This document shows, in pieces, positions 17,493 through 25,457 of a stretch of DNA of 64,000 nucleotides; positions within the stretch are counted from its first letter, which is position 1; each line of letters begins with the position of its first letter. The DNA is from Mycolicibacterium rhodesiae JS60. Its GTDB lineage: Bacteria; Actinomycetota; Actinomycetes; Mycobacteriales; Mycobacteriaceae. The translations under genes and the position numbers were made by a program. The DNA lies in the NCBI GenBank assembly GCA_000230935.2, contig AGIQ01000010.1:60238-124237 (forward strand), read 5' to 3'. Under the pieces are notes generated by a model that worked only from the letters and a program-made list of their open reading frames with translations, was not told where the DNA came from and ran no database searches.

Positions 17493-17644
17493 CTGTGTAC
17501 TCCTGGTTTGCTTCTAGTTGGGGGGTTGCGGGTCGCTGCGCGGCGGCGCAGCGATCGGTTGCGACTCAAAGAGGAGCGCCGCTCTAGCGCGTCCCCCTTT
17601 CCTGGGTTTGCCTTCAGCTCCGCCAGCAAGGCGACTTTCATCAT
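17489..17644 (-). pseudogene. Remnant of an antibiotic-biosynthesis-monooxygenase-like gene
   Basis: A GGAGG box precedes tandem ATGs (17644/17641). The product begins MMKVALLAELKANPGKGDAL, the first strand of small quinol/ABM-type monooxygenases, but then turns Arg-rich and stops after 51 residues instead of ~95. It overlaps the hydrolase start, so an internal deletion probably removed most of the gene. The intact translation signals may still serve the hydrolase by coupling. Confidence 0.5.
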
Positions 17645-17746
17645 GGAAAACCTCCGCAAAGGAGCCGTGCAGAAACCGGGGTCGAGTCTCCGACTATCGG
17701 TGATCGAGGCCGGATCCGGCGTCGACTCCACGGATTTTATTACGAA

Positions 17747-17777
17747 CGTCAGAAAATGCGCAATAGATTTTCTGACG
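17747..17777. promoter_or_regulatory. Perfect inverted-repeat operator upstream of tetR
   Basis: CGTCAGAAAAT (17747-17757) and ATTTTCTGACG (17767-17777) form a perfect 11-bp inverted repeat with a 9-bp spacer, in the gap between the divergent hydrolase cluster and the TetR gene. Position, AT-rich arms and symmetry are what a TetR dimer operator should look like. Confidence 0.7.
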
Positions 17778-17832
17778 ACCGTGATAGAATGTCTGCGAGT
17801 TATTTGCTCTCGACATTGACCGACGGATCTAG

Positions 17833-18420
17833 ATGGCCAGGCCTAGGAAATTCGATGAAGACACGGTGCTCGAAGCCGTAACGCAACGTTTCTGGAGTAA
17901 CGGCTATGAGGCGACATCGATGCGCGACCTCGCCGACCGCGCCGGAATGACTACGCCAAGCCTCTACAACGCGTTCGGCGACAAGAGAGCCATCTACCGT
18001 CTCGTGCTCGATCGGTATGTCCAACTGGCGCTCGAAACCTGCCGGGCTATCTTCGGAGGCGATGACCCGCCCTTACGCGCATTGGAGCGGTACTTCGATG
18101 CAATCGTGGAAGAAGCGCTCGCCGACAGGCTTCACAAGGGATGTTTTGTCGTGAACACGGCGTTGGAGGTGGCGGCGCACGATCAAGACTTCCGAGATGT
18201 TGTAGCCGAGGTCTTTGGTGAAATCGAAAAATGTGTCCGCGACTGTGTCGCGGCGGGGCAGCGCGACGGATCAATCCTTACCTCGCAACCTCCAGCCGAC
18301 ATCGCACGACTCGCTCTGAGCACCGTCCTGGGCCTGCGGGTTCTGTCCCGCACCAATCCCGACCGTGAACTGCTGACCGGGGTCATTCGACCGCTTTTCG
18401 TGCTGTTAAGGACACAGTGA
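17833..18420 (+). CDS. TetR/AcrR-family regulator
   Basis: 195 residues. N-terminal HTH: FDEDTVLEAVTQRFWSNGYE, TSMRDLADRAGMTTPSLYNA, FGDKRAIYRLVLDRY. The C-terminal domain (KGCFVVNTALEVAAHDQDF) resembles the TetR_C group that often controls oxidoreductase or efflux genes. ATG at 17833 starts the typical MARPRKFD sequence. It is divergent from the hydrolase cluster with the operator at 17747-17777 in between, so it most likely represses that cluster and itself. Confidence 0.85.
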   Translation: MARPRKFDEDTVLEAVTQRFWSNGYEATSMRDLADRAGMTTPSLYNAFGDKRAIYRLVLDRYVQLALETCRAIFGGDDPPLRALERYFDAIVEEALADRLHKGCFVVNTALEVAAHDQDFRDVVAEVFGEIEKCVRDCVAAGQRDGSILTSQPPADIARLALSTVLGLRVLSRTNPDRELLTGVIRPLFVLLRTQ

Positions 18421-18821
18421 AAAAGGTCGAACGACGCGGTCCCCGGCGCTGGGCGATTGTTACCGAGGTGCACTCGCGCCGGTCGCGGAGCGGCTCCACG
18501 CCCTCAACTCACGCGATACAGCCGTGTCTTGACTAACACGGAGCAGGGCGCGACAGTGAAAGCAGCGACCAGCTGCGTCGTCATTCGGACGGCCGGAAGA
18601 TGTGGTGAAGTCGCTGCACGCGTCGGCGATTGTGTAGACCCAGCCCAGCGGCAGTCCGAAGGGCGAAACGTCGTGCACCACATTGACGGAACAGACGCTA
18701 GGGTTTCATCCCCTCAGCTTTGTCTACCACGCCGGCACCCTGTTTTGCGCCGCCGCGCCAGCGGTGCGGACCCCGTAAACTGGGTGGTTGCTCTGTTCGG
18801 CAACTGGAAGGATTGGAGCAA
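18421..18821. other. No convincing gene
   Basis: About 400 bp behind tetR with only short shadow frames. A plus-strand frame is open through it but lacks start signals and natural composition. Confidence 0.4.
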
Positions 18822-19092
18822 GTGTCGATGTCAGCGGCGGTGTCGCGATACTGGCCACCCTCTTTGGTCGGTGGCGTCTCCACTGTCGCCGTGGCCTTTT
18901 GGGGTCACATTCATCGCTGAGGGTAAGTCCGGCTGGTGGTGGATCGCGGTCGCCCTCGGCGTGCTCGGCGGTGCTGGGGCCCTGGCCCCGGCCTGGCAAA
19001 ATGCCGTCCAGGTAACGCGCCTGTGTGCGCCCGCGATCATCGCTATGTATCGAGAAGCGCCCATCCAGACAGAAACGGCACAGCAATTATGA
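18822..19092 (+). pseudogene. Small membrane protein, frameshifted
   Basis: GTG at 18822 follows GGAG. The first frame reads a 32-residue product with a hydrophobic segment (PPSLVGGVSTVAVAFW) and stops at 18920. The next frame continues with VTFIAEGKSGWWWIAVALGV and stops at 19092, overlapping the next gene by 4 nt (ATGA). The two frames make one ~90-residue, two-span membrane protein if one base is added near 18903. The good coupling to the next gene suggests a recent break. Confidence 0.45.
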
Positions 19093-19430
19093 TCCCTGGC
19101 ACCAGCCGACGTGCGCACGCCCTGATGCTGGCGGCCGCGGCCGTGACCACCAGCTTGGTCGTCGCAGCACCCGCTGTCGCCGCACCCAATCCTGGAGATC
19201 CTGTGGTGATGGGCACTCAGTGCAGCAACCAGTACCCCGCGATCGACGGATTCTCCGCGGGCCAGGCGTACCTTGTAGCTCCACGCGATGCATTTTCCTG
19301 GCGGTGCAAGCGAGTGTCGGCGTCAGGCGGTGTGATCGCTGAGCTTCCCGTCGACCCCAATGCTTATTGCTACCCCCACAGCGCCAAGCCCGCGCCCGAC
19401 GGCTCCGAAAACTGGATCTGCACCTCGTAG
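19089..19430 (+). CDS. Small secreted Cys-containing protein
   Basis: 113 residues. A Sec signal peptide (SRRAHALMLAAAAVTTSLVV, cleavage after AVAA) is followed by a ~78-residue mature part with four Cys, likely two disulphides, and a Trp/Pro-rich end. Short secreted proteins of this type are common in mycobacteria and of unknown function. It overlaps the preceding membrane gene by 4 nt. Confidence 0.65.
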   Translation: MIPGTSRRAHALMLAAAAVTTSLVVAAPAVAAPNPGDPVVMGTQCSNQYPAIDGFSAGQAYLVAPRDAFSWRCKRVSASGGVIAELPVDPNAYCYPHSAKPAPDGSENWICTS

Positions 19431-19485
19431 GGCCACTCACCAGGCGGTGGGCGTCGTCGTGACCGAAACGGATAGGTGATCCCCG

Positions 19486-20256
19486 GTGCCGCTTGGGACA
19501 GTCGTACGCGACGCGTACAGCGACGGTGAGCGTCGCGAAATCTACGACGCTTTGGAGATGCTGGTGCGCGGCAACTGGTGGAATAACGCTGGGGTGTATT
19601 GCTTTTGGGACCCCGAAACCTGCGATCCGTTGTACATCGGTGTGGCCAGTGATCTACCCGAGCGCTTCGCCCAACACAACAGTTTGAAGTGGTACAGACC
19701 CAACAACGGCAACAAGGGCAAGCAGATCAACGAGTGGTTCGCCAGCCACGCGCGCCTGGGCGTCAGCGTCGTGCTGCAGGAGGGGCTGGCCGACGAGCTC
19801 TACGAGCCCTACTCGCGGAATGCCGAAGGACAGCTGCTCGAGGGCTATCGCCAGGAGCACGGCTGCCTTCCCCCGTGGAACGGTGTCGGCGGCAGCCGAG
19901 TCGGTGCCGGCTACGCGCGCGGCAACAGCGCCGCGTGGGTGGATTTCGCCACAGGCGCCAAGGACGGCCTGGTCGTCGCCCGCCGCACCATCCGCGGACT
20001 GAACGACGATTCCGGCGCGGAATACAACGAGAATACGATCCACCCTGCGCGAACGGCCCTTATGCACATTGGCCCGATCGGCGACCAGGAGATTCTGGGC
20101 GCTCTGGACCACCTCCTGCACTACATGCCCGAACCGCTGTCTGCGGGCGAGAACCTCGAGCACCGGCTCAAGTCGTACCTGAGCCAGCCAGCACCGCACC
20201 CCGAACGTGACACGTCCGGGGACCGCCGCCTGCTCCCCCACCCTGCCGAGGGCTGA
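19486..20256 (+). CDS. GIY-YIG nuclease-domain protein
   Basis: 256 residues from GTG 19486. The GIY-YIG core is visible: GVYCF (36-40), LYIG (49-52), then the helix LPERFAQHN with the conserved Arg60. GIY-YIG domains cut DNA in homing, repair and restriction enzymes. The ~180 C-terminal residues are unrecognised and contain a Gly-rich stretch and a DHLLHYMPEP segment. The next two genes follow closely in the same direction, one of them immunity-like, so this could be the effector of a small conflict system; that is inference. Confidence 0.6.
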   Translation: MPLGTVVRDAYSDGERREIYDALEMLVRGNWWNNAGVYCFWDPETCDPLYIGVASDLPERFAQHNSLKWYRPNNGNKGKQINEWFASHARLGVSVVLQEGLADELYEPYSRNAEGQLLEGYRQEHGCLPPWNGVGGSRVGAGYARGNSAAWVDFATGAKDGLVVARRTIRGLNDDSGAEYNENTIHPARTALMHIGPIGDQEILGALDHLLHYMPEPLSAGENLEHRLKSYLSQPAPHPERDTSGDRRLLPHPAEG

Positions 20257-20270
20257 TTAACGTTGGGCGC

Positions 20271-20831
20271 ATGATCGAGGCACCAACGCTGAGCCGCGAA
20301 TGCCTCGGCTGGGTGCTGACCGCCGGCTACTCGTGCTACGCGGACGAAACCTCGGGCGCCACGGTCATTGCTGCGCCGCCCGGGAGGGTGGGAACCCGCT
20401 ATTCGCTGCACCGTGACCCGGCCGGACGACTGAGACTGCTCGAGTTGCACGACGGCGGCGGCGAGGAGTTGGCACTTTATGCAGGCGAGATGGACGTCGT
20501 CGAGCGGTTTCTGATCGGCGTCCTGGCCGACGAGGTGCGTGACGACCTCGGGCTGCCATATTTGGAGCTGCCGTGGGCACTCGACCACACCGCCCCTGGG
20601 TACACCGTCAGTGAGATGTCGCCGCGGGGTTACCGCACGCTGAGCCGGGCCGACGGCAGCCCGATCGCCGCGGCGCGCGATGTGACGCTGAGCCTGGTGA
20701 AGCTCGTCCCACTCTCGCACTTCATGCGTTACGACCTGCCCGCTCTCAAGCACTCGTTCTTGGATGAGAACGGGGCTCCCCTGCTGGCGCAGGGCACCTA
20801 CGGAGGATCGGCGAAGGCCGGCTATGGCTGA
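20271..20831 (+). CDS. Imm61-like immunity protein (tentative)
   Basis: 186 residues, soluble, mixed alpha/beta. The order of motifs (WVLTAGYSCY, YSLHRDPAGRL, MDVVERFLIGVLADEVRDDL, LAPGYT-like HTAPGYTVSEM, YRTLSRADG) reminds me of the Imm61 family of predicted immunity proteins found in mycobacteria near toxins. The start codon lies 14 bp after the GIY-YIG gene and the end overlaps the next gene by 8 bp, so the three form an operon. The family call is from memory of the pattern and is uncertain. Confidence 0.45.
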   Translation: MIEAPTLSRECLGWVLTAGYSCYADETSGATVIAAPPGRVGTRYSLHRDPAGRLRLLELHDGGGEELALYAGEMDVVERFLIGVLADEVRDDLGLPYLELPWALDHTAPGYTVSEMSPRGYRTLSRADGSPIAAARDVTLSLVKLVPLSHFMRYDLPALKHSFLDENGAPLLAQGTYGGSAKAGYG

Positions 20832-21402
20832 TCTTGACGAGGAGTTTGTCGAGATCATCGATGCGGTGGGTCCTCGCCGACGCACACTGATCGCCGCTGC
20901 GGCGCGTGCCTTGGCTGACGACATCCGCGCCGACGCTGATCGGCTCGGCACCGCGGCGATCCACACGTCGATCCGAACGCGGCTCCGGGTCCTTGGCTGG
21001 TTGCCGCAACAGACGTTCGGGCAGAGCCGGTTCTGGCGCCACCAGCTGGCGGCTGCGGCCGAGGCGTTGGCAGACGAGACTGAGCGCTGGGGAGCGCCTG
21101 TGCCCCGCTGCACGGGTGAAGAGATGGTCCTACATCTGACACTGCACAGAGCAGCCGCGGCCGCGGGATGTCCTCGGGAGCAGGTGTTCGCCTGGCCCAC
21201 GGATCCGACTCGCGACAATGGCTGGGGCGACCTCTTCGAGTACCTGTTTCAGGATCACGACGTGCTCATGCTTTACGACGTGCCGGAGTACGGCATGTCC
21301 GACATGGGAACGGTGAACATTGAACCGCTCCAATGGTTTACAGAGTTCTCGCTCCCCTACCCTGTCCCGGATCGGCACGGGCCGTACCTAGGCGAGGTTT
21401 GA
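20824..21402 (+). CDS. Hypothetical protein in GIY-YIG operon
   Basis: 192 residues. N-terminal half helical (EEFVEIIDAVGPRRRTLIAA, then ADDIRADADRLG); C-terminal half rich in Asp/Tyr (ENGWG-like DNGWGDLFEYLFQDHDVLML) and ending GPYLGEV. No family recognised. It overlaps the preceding gene by 8 bp, so expression is coupled. The frame is open upstream to 20764 but ATG 20824 fits the overlap. Confidence 0.5.
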   Translation: MADLDEEFVEIIDAVGPRRRTLIAAAARALADDIRADADRLGTAAIHTSIRTRLRVLGWLPQQTFGQSRFWRHQLAAAAEALADETERWGAPVPRCTGEEMVLHLTLHRAAAAAGCPREQVFAWPTDPTRDNGWGDLFEYLFQDHDVLMLYDVPEYGMSDMGTVNIEPLQWFTEFSLPYPVPDRHGPYLGEV

Positions 21403-21450
21403 GGTGTTGCGGCGGGCCAAACGTCTTGGACGGTCGCGCCGAGTCCAGCG

Positions 21451-22239
21451 TCATTCCTCCCAGGGCGCAGGTCCGGAGATCCTCGCCTGTAACGGATCTA
21501 CACCGTCGGGGTAGGTGTAGTAATCCCTGACCGGTAGGGCGAAAAATCCCCGGCCGCCGTCGCGTTCGTGCGCGCGCAGCAGATCCCGTGCGCGCGTGGG
21601 CTTGATGTCGTGGAGTCCCTTAACATCTGGACGTTGCCCGCACAAGCCAGTCCCATCGCGGCAGACCAGCACCTCAAACACCTGGACCGCGCAGAGAGAA
21701 TTGGTGCAGCGCAACCGGATTCGCCCCGTATCGGCGGCCACGTCGTCGTCGGTGACCGCGCAGGACTGCTCACCGCAGAACAGACATCCCATGTCGCGCC
21801 CGTCGTTGCGCGCATACGGTGCGGTGCCCGCGGCCCACCCGTCGCCGAGCCCGTGTGACCACGCTGGCCGCGGCCCAGAGGGCTTGTGGCGCTCCATGAT
21901 GCGCACGTCGGTGCGTTGCGGGGTGGTCGCGGTCCCGTCGCGCATGATGATGACCTCGAACTCGCGGGCATCGCAGTCCGAGTTGTCGCAGTACATCGCC
22001 ACGCGGCCGTTGTCAGAGCGCAGGTCGGTGGCCGAGATGATGAGTTCGTGCTCCCCGCAGAAGTAGCACATCGGCGAGGTGTCCATCTCGGTTCGTACCC
22101 ACGGCATCTGACCGGGCTTCCACCGCCGACGGGGCGTCGAGGTGTACGCCACCGCACGCTTGGCCTGCTGGTAGGTCAACTCGGGGTGCGCCTGCCGGTA
22201 AGCGCGGGCCGCCTTCTTGAAGGGGTTGTTTTTGGTCAT
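21451..22239 (-). CDS. Protein with two duplicated zinc-ribbon-like repeats
   Basis: 262 residues. Two similar repeats each carry two Cys pairs: CYFCGEH ... YCDNSDCDAREFEVIIMRDG (about 59-110) and CLFCGEQ ... CTNSLCAVQVFEVLVCRDG (about 150-200). Each could bind one zinc ion. The repeats suggest nucleic-acid or protein binding; no enzyme motif is visible. ATG 22239 (MTKNNPFKK) is preferred; ATG 22251 is possible. It converges with the GIY-YIG operon. Confidence 0.55.
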   Translation of the reverse strand: MTKNNPFKKAARAYRQAHPELTYQQAKRAVAYTSTPRRRWKPGQMPWVRTEMDTSPMCYFCGEHELIISATDLRSDNGRVAMYCDNSDCDAREFEVIIMRDGTATTPQRTDVRIMERHKPSGPRPAWSHGLGDGWAAGTAPYARNDGRDMGCLFCGEQSCAVTDDDVAADTGRIRLRCTNSLCAVQVFEVLVCRDGTGLCGQRPDVKGLHDIKPTRARDLLRAHERDGGRGFFALPVRDYYTYPDGVDPLQARISGPAPWEE

Positions 22240-22588
22240 GAGACCGTCCAATCACTGGCGTTGTGACGGCAGCCCGCACCTACCGAACACTTCAACAGTG
22301 ACGGAAATTCGCAGATCCTCACGTGAACCTTTGCCCTCAAACGTCGGAGGTGGTGCGGGCACCAGATCGACTCGGGGTCAGCCATGCGAACGGCTCTGGA
22401 GTCAGGATACCCGCCGTCCTCGGATGCCCGCGGTGACGAGTCGATCGCGCATTCCGTGTCGCTGAGGGCTACGGCTTTTCACCTCTGCAGTCGGTGCCCT
22501 ACACACACGCGTCAGGCCGACCGATACGCACTCGGAACCTTCGACGCCGGCGGCCTGCTCGCCCACGATCGGCGCTGGTAGATCGCGG

Positions 22589-22777
22589 CTATTTCGCTAG
22601 GGGGTGCACTGTGCCGCCGGCCGCGGCGGCGTAGTCAGCAGCTTCCTGGCGTTCAGCATCGGTGAAAGCGCGGACATCTTCCGGGCGTCCCGGCACGACC
22701 ACAAGCAGCGTCAGATCAGCGAGGGTGGCGGGTGCTCTCTTGGGCGCTTGGCGGCTCGGTGGGCTCGGTTCAGTCAC
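22589..22777 (-). CDS. Small hypothetical protein
   Basis: 62 residues: a Pro/Arg-rich start, then ATLADLTLLVVVPGRPEDV and FTDAERQEAADYAAAAGGTV. The last part looks like a natural fold fragment with a helix and strand. No family recognised, and nothing in the flanks decides its role. Confidence 0.35.
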   Translation of the reverse strand: MTEPSPPSRQAPKRAPATLADLTLLVVVPGRPEDVRAFTDAERQEAADYAAAAGGTVHPLAK

Positions 22778-23012
22778 AGTCCCATTGTCCGCGCCAAAAG
22801 GGACAGGGCAGGAATCGACGCGAGACGGTTGAGTCCCACTCCCCTAGCGCGGCCCGGCCGCACGCGAACTCTGGCGATTCGGCCGCTTCCCCGTCCGCCG
22901 GCGCCGGTCTCATTCCTGGGATCACCTTGTGAAAGTGCGAACGCGGCTTGTGCATGCGATGGAGGCCGCGTTTTTGTAGGTGGTGTCGCTCGGTCGTCTT
23001 AACATCTGGCGC

Positions 23013-23348
23013 ATGGCAGGTTTTTGGATGACCCTGGCGACCGTCTCGTTGGCCCTAGTGCTGATGGCCTTGCACGTGAAACGGGGCTGGGCTTCGACGT
23101 CCGGGGCGGCCGCGCTTACCGGCATGACCGGGGTGCTGGTCGCATTCGTCGTGATCGGCACCCTGGTGGAGGGCGCTGTGCACGACGCAGCGTGGCTGCG
23201 AGACGACCCGTACGCCCTATGGTTCCTGATCTTCATCGCGTTCGGCTGCTTTGTGGTGGGCGCAGCGAAGGCGGCTCCCTGGCTTATCGCCCAGGCCGTC
23301 GCCGAATCTAATGGCCACCAGGAGACGGCCGACCGCAGTGGCGCGTAA
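23013..23348 (+). CDS. Small membrane protein with three hydrophobic spans
   Basis: 111 residues from ATG 23013. Hydrophobic segments near 3-20 (WMTLATVSLALVLMALHV), 31-54 (AALTGMTGVLVAFVVIGTLV) and 70-95 (ALWFLIFIAFGCFVVGAA). The end is polar. No family recognised. Frame-consistent codons continue upstream to 22980 but ATG 23013 starts the first span. Confidence 0.5.
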   Translation: MAGFWMTLATVSLALVLMALHVKRGWASTSGAAALTGMTGVLVAFVVIGTLVEGAVHDAAWLRDDPYALWFLIFIAFGCFVVGAAKAAPWLIAQAVAESNGHQETADRSGA

Positions 23349-23577
23349 CGCGTTCGCGCGACGCAGAGCGGATCGTCGGGGCCATGGCGAACGGACCGTC
23401 CGCTGGCTTAGGTCCCGACCTCGGCCACGCTGGGTCATCAACCCCGCGCGGTGTGTGTGCCGCGCCCGGCACCGGCGCTGTGCCGTGTCATCGGTGAACG
23501 GATAGCGCCAGGGCTGCGGCACTGACCTCCACCCGTTAGCCACTGACCTCCAACTGTCCGCCGCCGGGCGCCTGCGG
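23349..23577. other. Short gene-free gap
   Basis: Convergent gap between the membrane protein and the minus-strand small gene. A degenerate repeat (CACTGACCTCCA-like, twice near 23519-23551) is the only feature seen. Confidence 0.3.
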
Positions 23578-23784
23578 TTAGACGAGTTGGAGTGCGGCGC
23601 CCACGGGAGGGTCACTGGGAAGCGGCATACCCAGGCGCGCACGGATGAGGACCGGGACGCTGACATTCAGCTCCAACGCCTCGGCCTCGAGCGACCTGTA
23701 GTTTTCGGGCAGAAAGCGGACACCAGCGAGTTCGGTGCCCTGTCGGTTCTCCGATGCGCTCACTGCCTCGCTCCTCGTGCTGAC
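23578..23784 (-). CDS. Small protein divergent from the HTH gene
   Basis: About 68 residues if GTG 23784 is the start (61 if GTG 23763). Sequence: FLPENYRSLEAEALELNVSV, then PVLIRARLGMPLPSDPP, resembling the helix pair of ribbon-helix-helix or related small DNA-binding proteins without a clear match. The end of the gene region faces a cluster of three 11-12 bp operator-like repeats that it shares with the divergent gene. Confidence 0.45.
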   Translation of the reverse strand, partial: VSTRSEAVSASENRQGTELAGVRFLPENYRSLEAEALELNVSVPVLIRARLGMPLPSDPPVGAALQLV

Positions 23785-23800
23785 CTGGTGCGTCCTGCGC

Positions 23801-23914
23801 CTAGTGTACTTAACGGATGTCCCTACTGTACTTACTGTTGGTCGCCGTGTCGCGGCTTGACGCCTTGGGTGAGGCAAATACCGACTTCAGCGTTATCGAC
23901 AATAAGTACACTAG
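23801..23914. promoter_or_regulatory. Three operator-like repeats in a divergent promoter
   Basis: CTAGTGTACTTA occurs at 23801-23812, a close variant (TACTGTACTTA) at 23824-23834, and the exact inverse TAAGTACACTAG at 23903-23914. They lie between the divergent small gene and the HTH gene and overlap the likely promoters. Repeated, partly palindromic (GTAC core) sites here suit binding by one of the two neighbours. Confidence 0.65.
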
Positions 23915-23940
23915 TGTGACCGAGGAGAGAGGTTGGGGCG

Positions 23941-24537
23941 GTGCCGTCAGAGGGTGCGCTTAGGTACCCACCTGCTGGGGTGGCCACGGAGCCTGCCCCC
24001 GGCCGGCGATCCGTTGCACTCAAGGACGCCGCGCGACGTCTACACATGGACCGCCGCACCCTGCAGAACGCCGTTGTTTCCGGCGATATTGGTGGATGGG
24101 CCCGGCCTGGTCTGCAACGGCTGCGCTGGTACGTCTATGAGGATCAGCTGCCTGCCGCTACTCCGAGCCCCGACGGAGGCGGGCCGCAGGGTGCTGGGCC
24201 CGCTGCAGCTGATGACGTTGCCGGGCTGCGCGGCGAGGTAGCCGAGCTGCGAGCCCAGGTCGAGCTCCTCCAGCGGGGAGCCGGCGGCGTTGACGTTGCG
24301 CAGGCGATGACTTCGGCGCGCGACGAGTTACGTGTTGAACTCGCCGGGATGACTGAGTCGGCCGTTGCCGATCTGCGCGCCGATATCGTCACGTTGAGGG
24401 AGACGAACCTGCTTCTCCTGGAAGCCCAAGAAGAGCTTGGCGGGGTCGCGACCACGTTGGATTCGGTTGCGCAGAAGTATCGCCGCGCGTTGGCGCTGTT
24501 TATGACCCCGGGGCATCCGGGGGAACTAACTCGCTGA
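23941..24537 (+). CDS. HTH protein with C-terminal coiled coil
   Basis: 198 residues from GTG 23941. An HTH of the MerR/excisionase type covers ~25-70 (SVALKDAARRLHMDRRTLQN, then a GLQRLRWYVYEDQL wing). After a Pro/Gly linker, residues ~95-185 form heptad-rich helices (VAGLRGEVAELRAQVELLQR, DIVTLRETNLLLLEAQEELG), probably a dimer coil. HTH plus coil is the layout of plasmid KfrA-like partition helpers and of some phage regulators. The operator repeats upstream suggest autoregulation. Confidence 0.55.
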   Translation: MPSEGALRYPPAGVATEPAPGRRSVALKDAARRLHMDRRTLQNAVVSGDIGGWARPGLQRLRWYVYEDQLPAATPSPDGGGPQGAGPAAADDVAGLRGEVAELRAQVELLQRGAGGVDVAQAMTSARDELRVELAGMTESAVADLRADIVTLRETNLLLLEAQEELGGVATTLDSVAQKYRRALALFMTPGHPGELTR

Positions 24538-25044
24538 CGCTGCAATCTCGCGCTCTGTAGCTCGCAGCATGCCCCGCCTTCAGGTCGGACACGGTGTCGT
24601 CTTCGGATTGGCGCCGCCGACTGAGGTGGTACGAAACCAAACCAACCGGCGTCGGCGCGGCGCGCGCAGTCCGGTCGTGACTAAGGCGGGATCCAACGCC
24701 GCAGTGCCGGCCGCTGCGCACTTTCGACGGCGCGCGTTGTCGTAGGGCGTCTCGGCGTTCAACAGGTACCCGTTGCGCGGTTCCTATGGCAGGCCGCGCT
24801 GCCTTGGTGCCGGCTCACTCCCCTGCTCGCCAGCGGGGTCAATTGTCGGCACCTCTGAACCGGGCTCGCATTCCCTGAAAGATCGGCTGAAGCGAGAAAT
24901 AGTGCTCGGGGCCGAGCAGGTAAGAACGCCTTATCGGGCGATGGGTGGCTCTCGCTCATTCACAGCGCGGTGCGCCTCTCCCCCGTTCCGTGCTTGGGGC
25001 GGAACGGGCTTCCCGCTCAATATTCTGGTCGAACAAGGCGTTGC
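24538..25044. other. No gene; flank of the inner transposon end
   Basis: About 500 bp with shadow frames only. It ends with GTTGC (25040-25044) directly before the inner transposon left end, a pentamer that does not match the GTCGT beyond the right end. Confidence 0.5.
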
Positions 25045-25147
25045 TGTCCGTTCTCATTGAATCTGGGGCACATTTACTAGTCTGACCTGCATTGCCCCAG
25101 ATTGGATGAGAATTTCGATCGCGACGTTTCTCATTGAATCTGGGGCA
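25045..25147. repeat. Left transposon end with three transposase-type sites
   Basis: Repeats at 25045-25070, 25093-25112 and 25128-25147 share TTCTCATTGAATCTGGGGCA. The middle one is inverted and has two changes (GATTGGATGAG). Multiple 20-22 bp sites at each end are the hallmark of TnsB/TniA binding in Tn7-like and Tn5053-like elements. Identical to 4331-4433. Confidence 0.8.
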
Positions 25148-25289
25148 ACCCTGCTTCCGCGCCCGGCTGCGAGCGCAGCAGGGTAGCCGGAATGGTCTCC
25201 TGTCGATTCCGTTGGCTCGGGTACGTCTTCGGTATAACTACTGTGATCGTGTCTCTCGTGACACACGATCATGATTCTGTGGTGCGCTC

Positions 25290-25446
25290 GCTCGTGTTGG
25301 TAGTTCGGGTGCCGGCTGCGGCCTTTGAGCACCTTGGCCACCGCCCGTTTTAGATTGTCATAGCGGATACGGGCCGGGACATCACCAAAGTGGTTGAACG
25401 CCAACACATGCCGATGCAGGAGCGCCTCCTGGCCCTGAGTGGTGAA
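25290..25446 (-). pseudogene. IS21 istA fragment inside transposon left end, copy 2
   Basis: Identical to 4576-4732: a short internal piece of IstA (VPARIRYDNLKRAVAKVLKG) lying between the left-end repeats and cadD. It shows that an IS21 element was captured and then lost most of its length before the left end was duplicated. Confidence 0.6.
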
Positions 25447-25457
25447 GTTGCTCCGAG

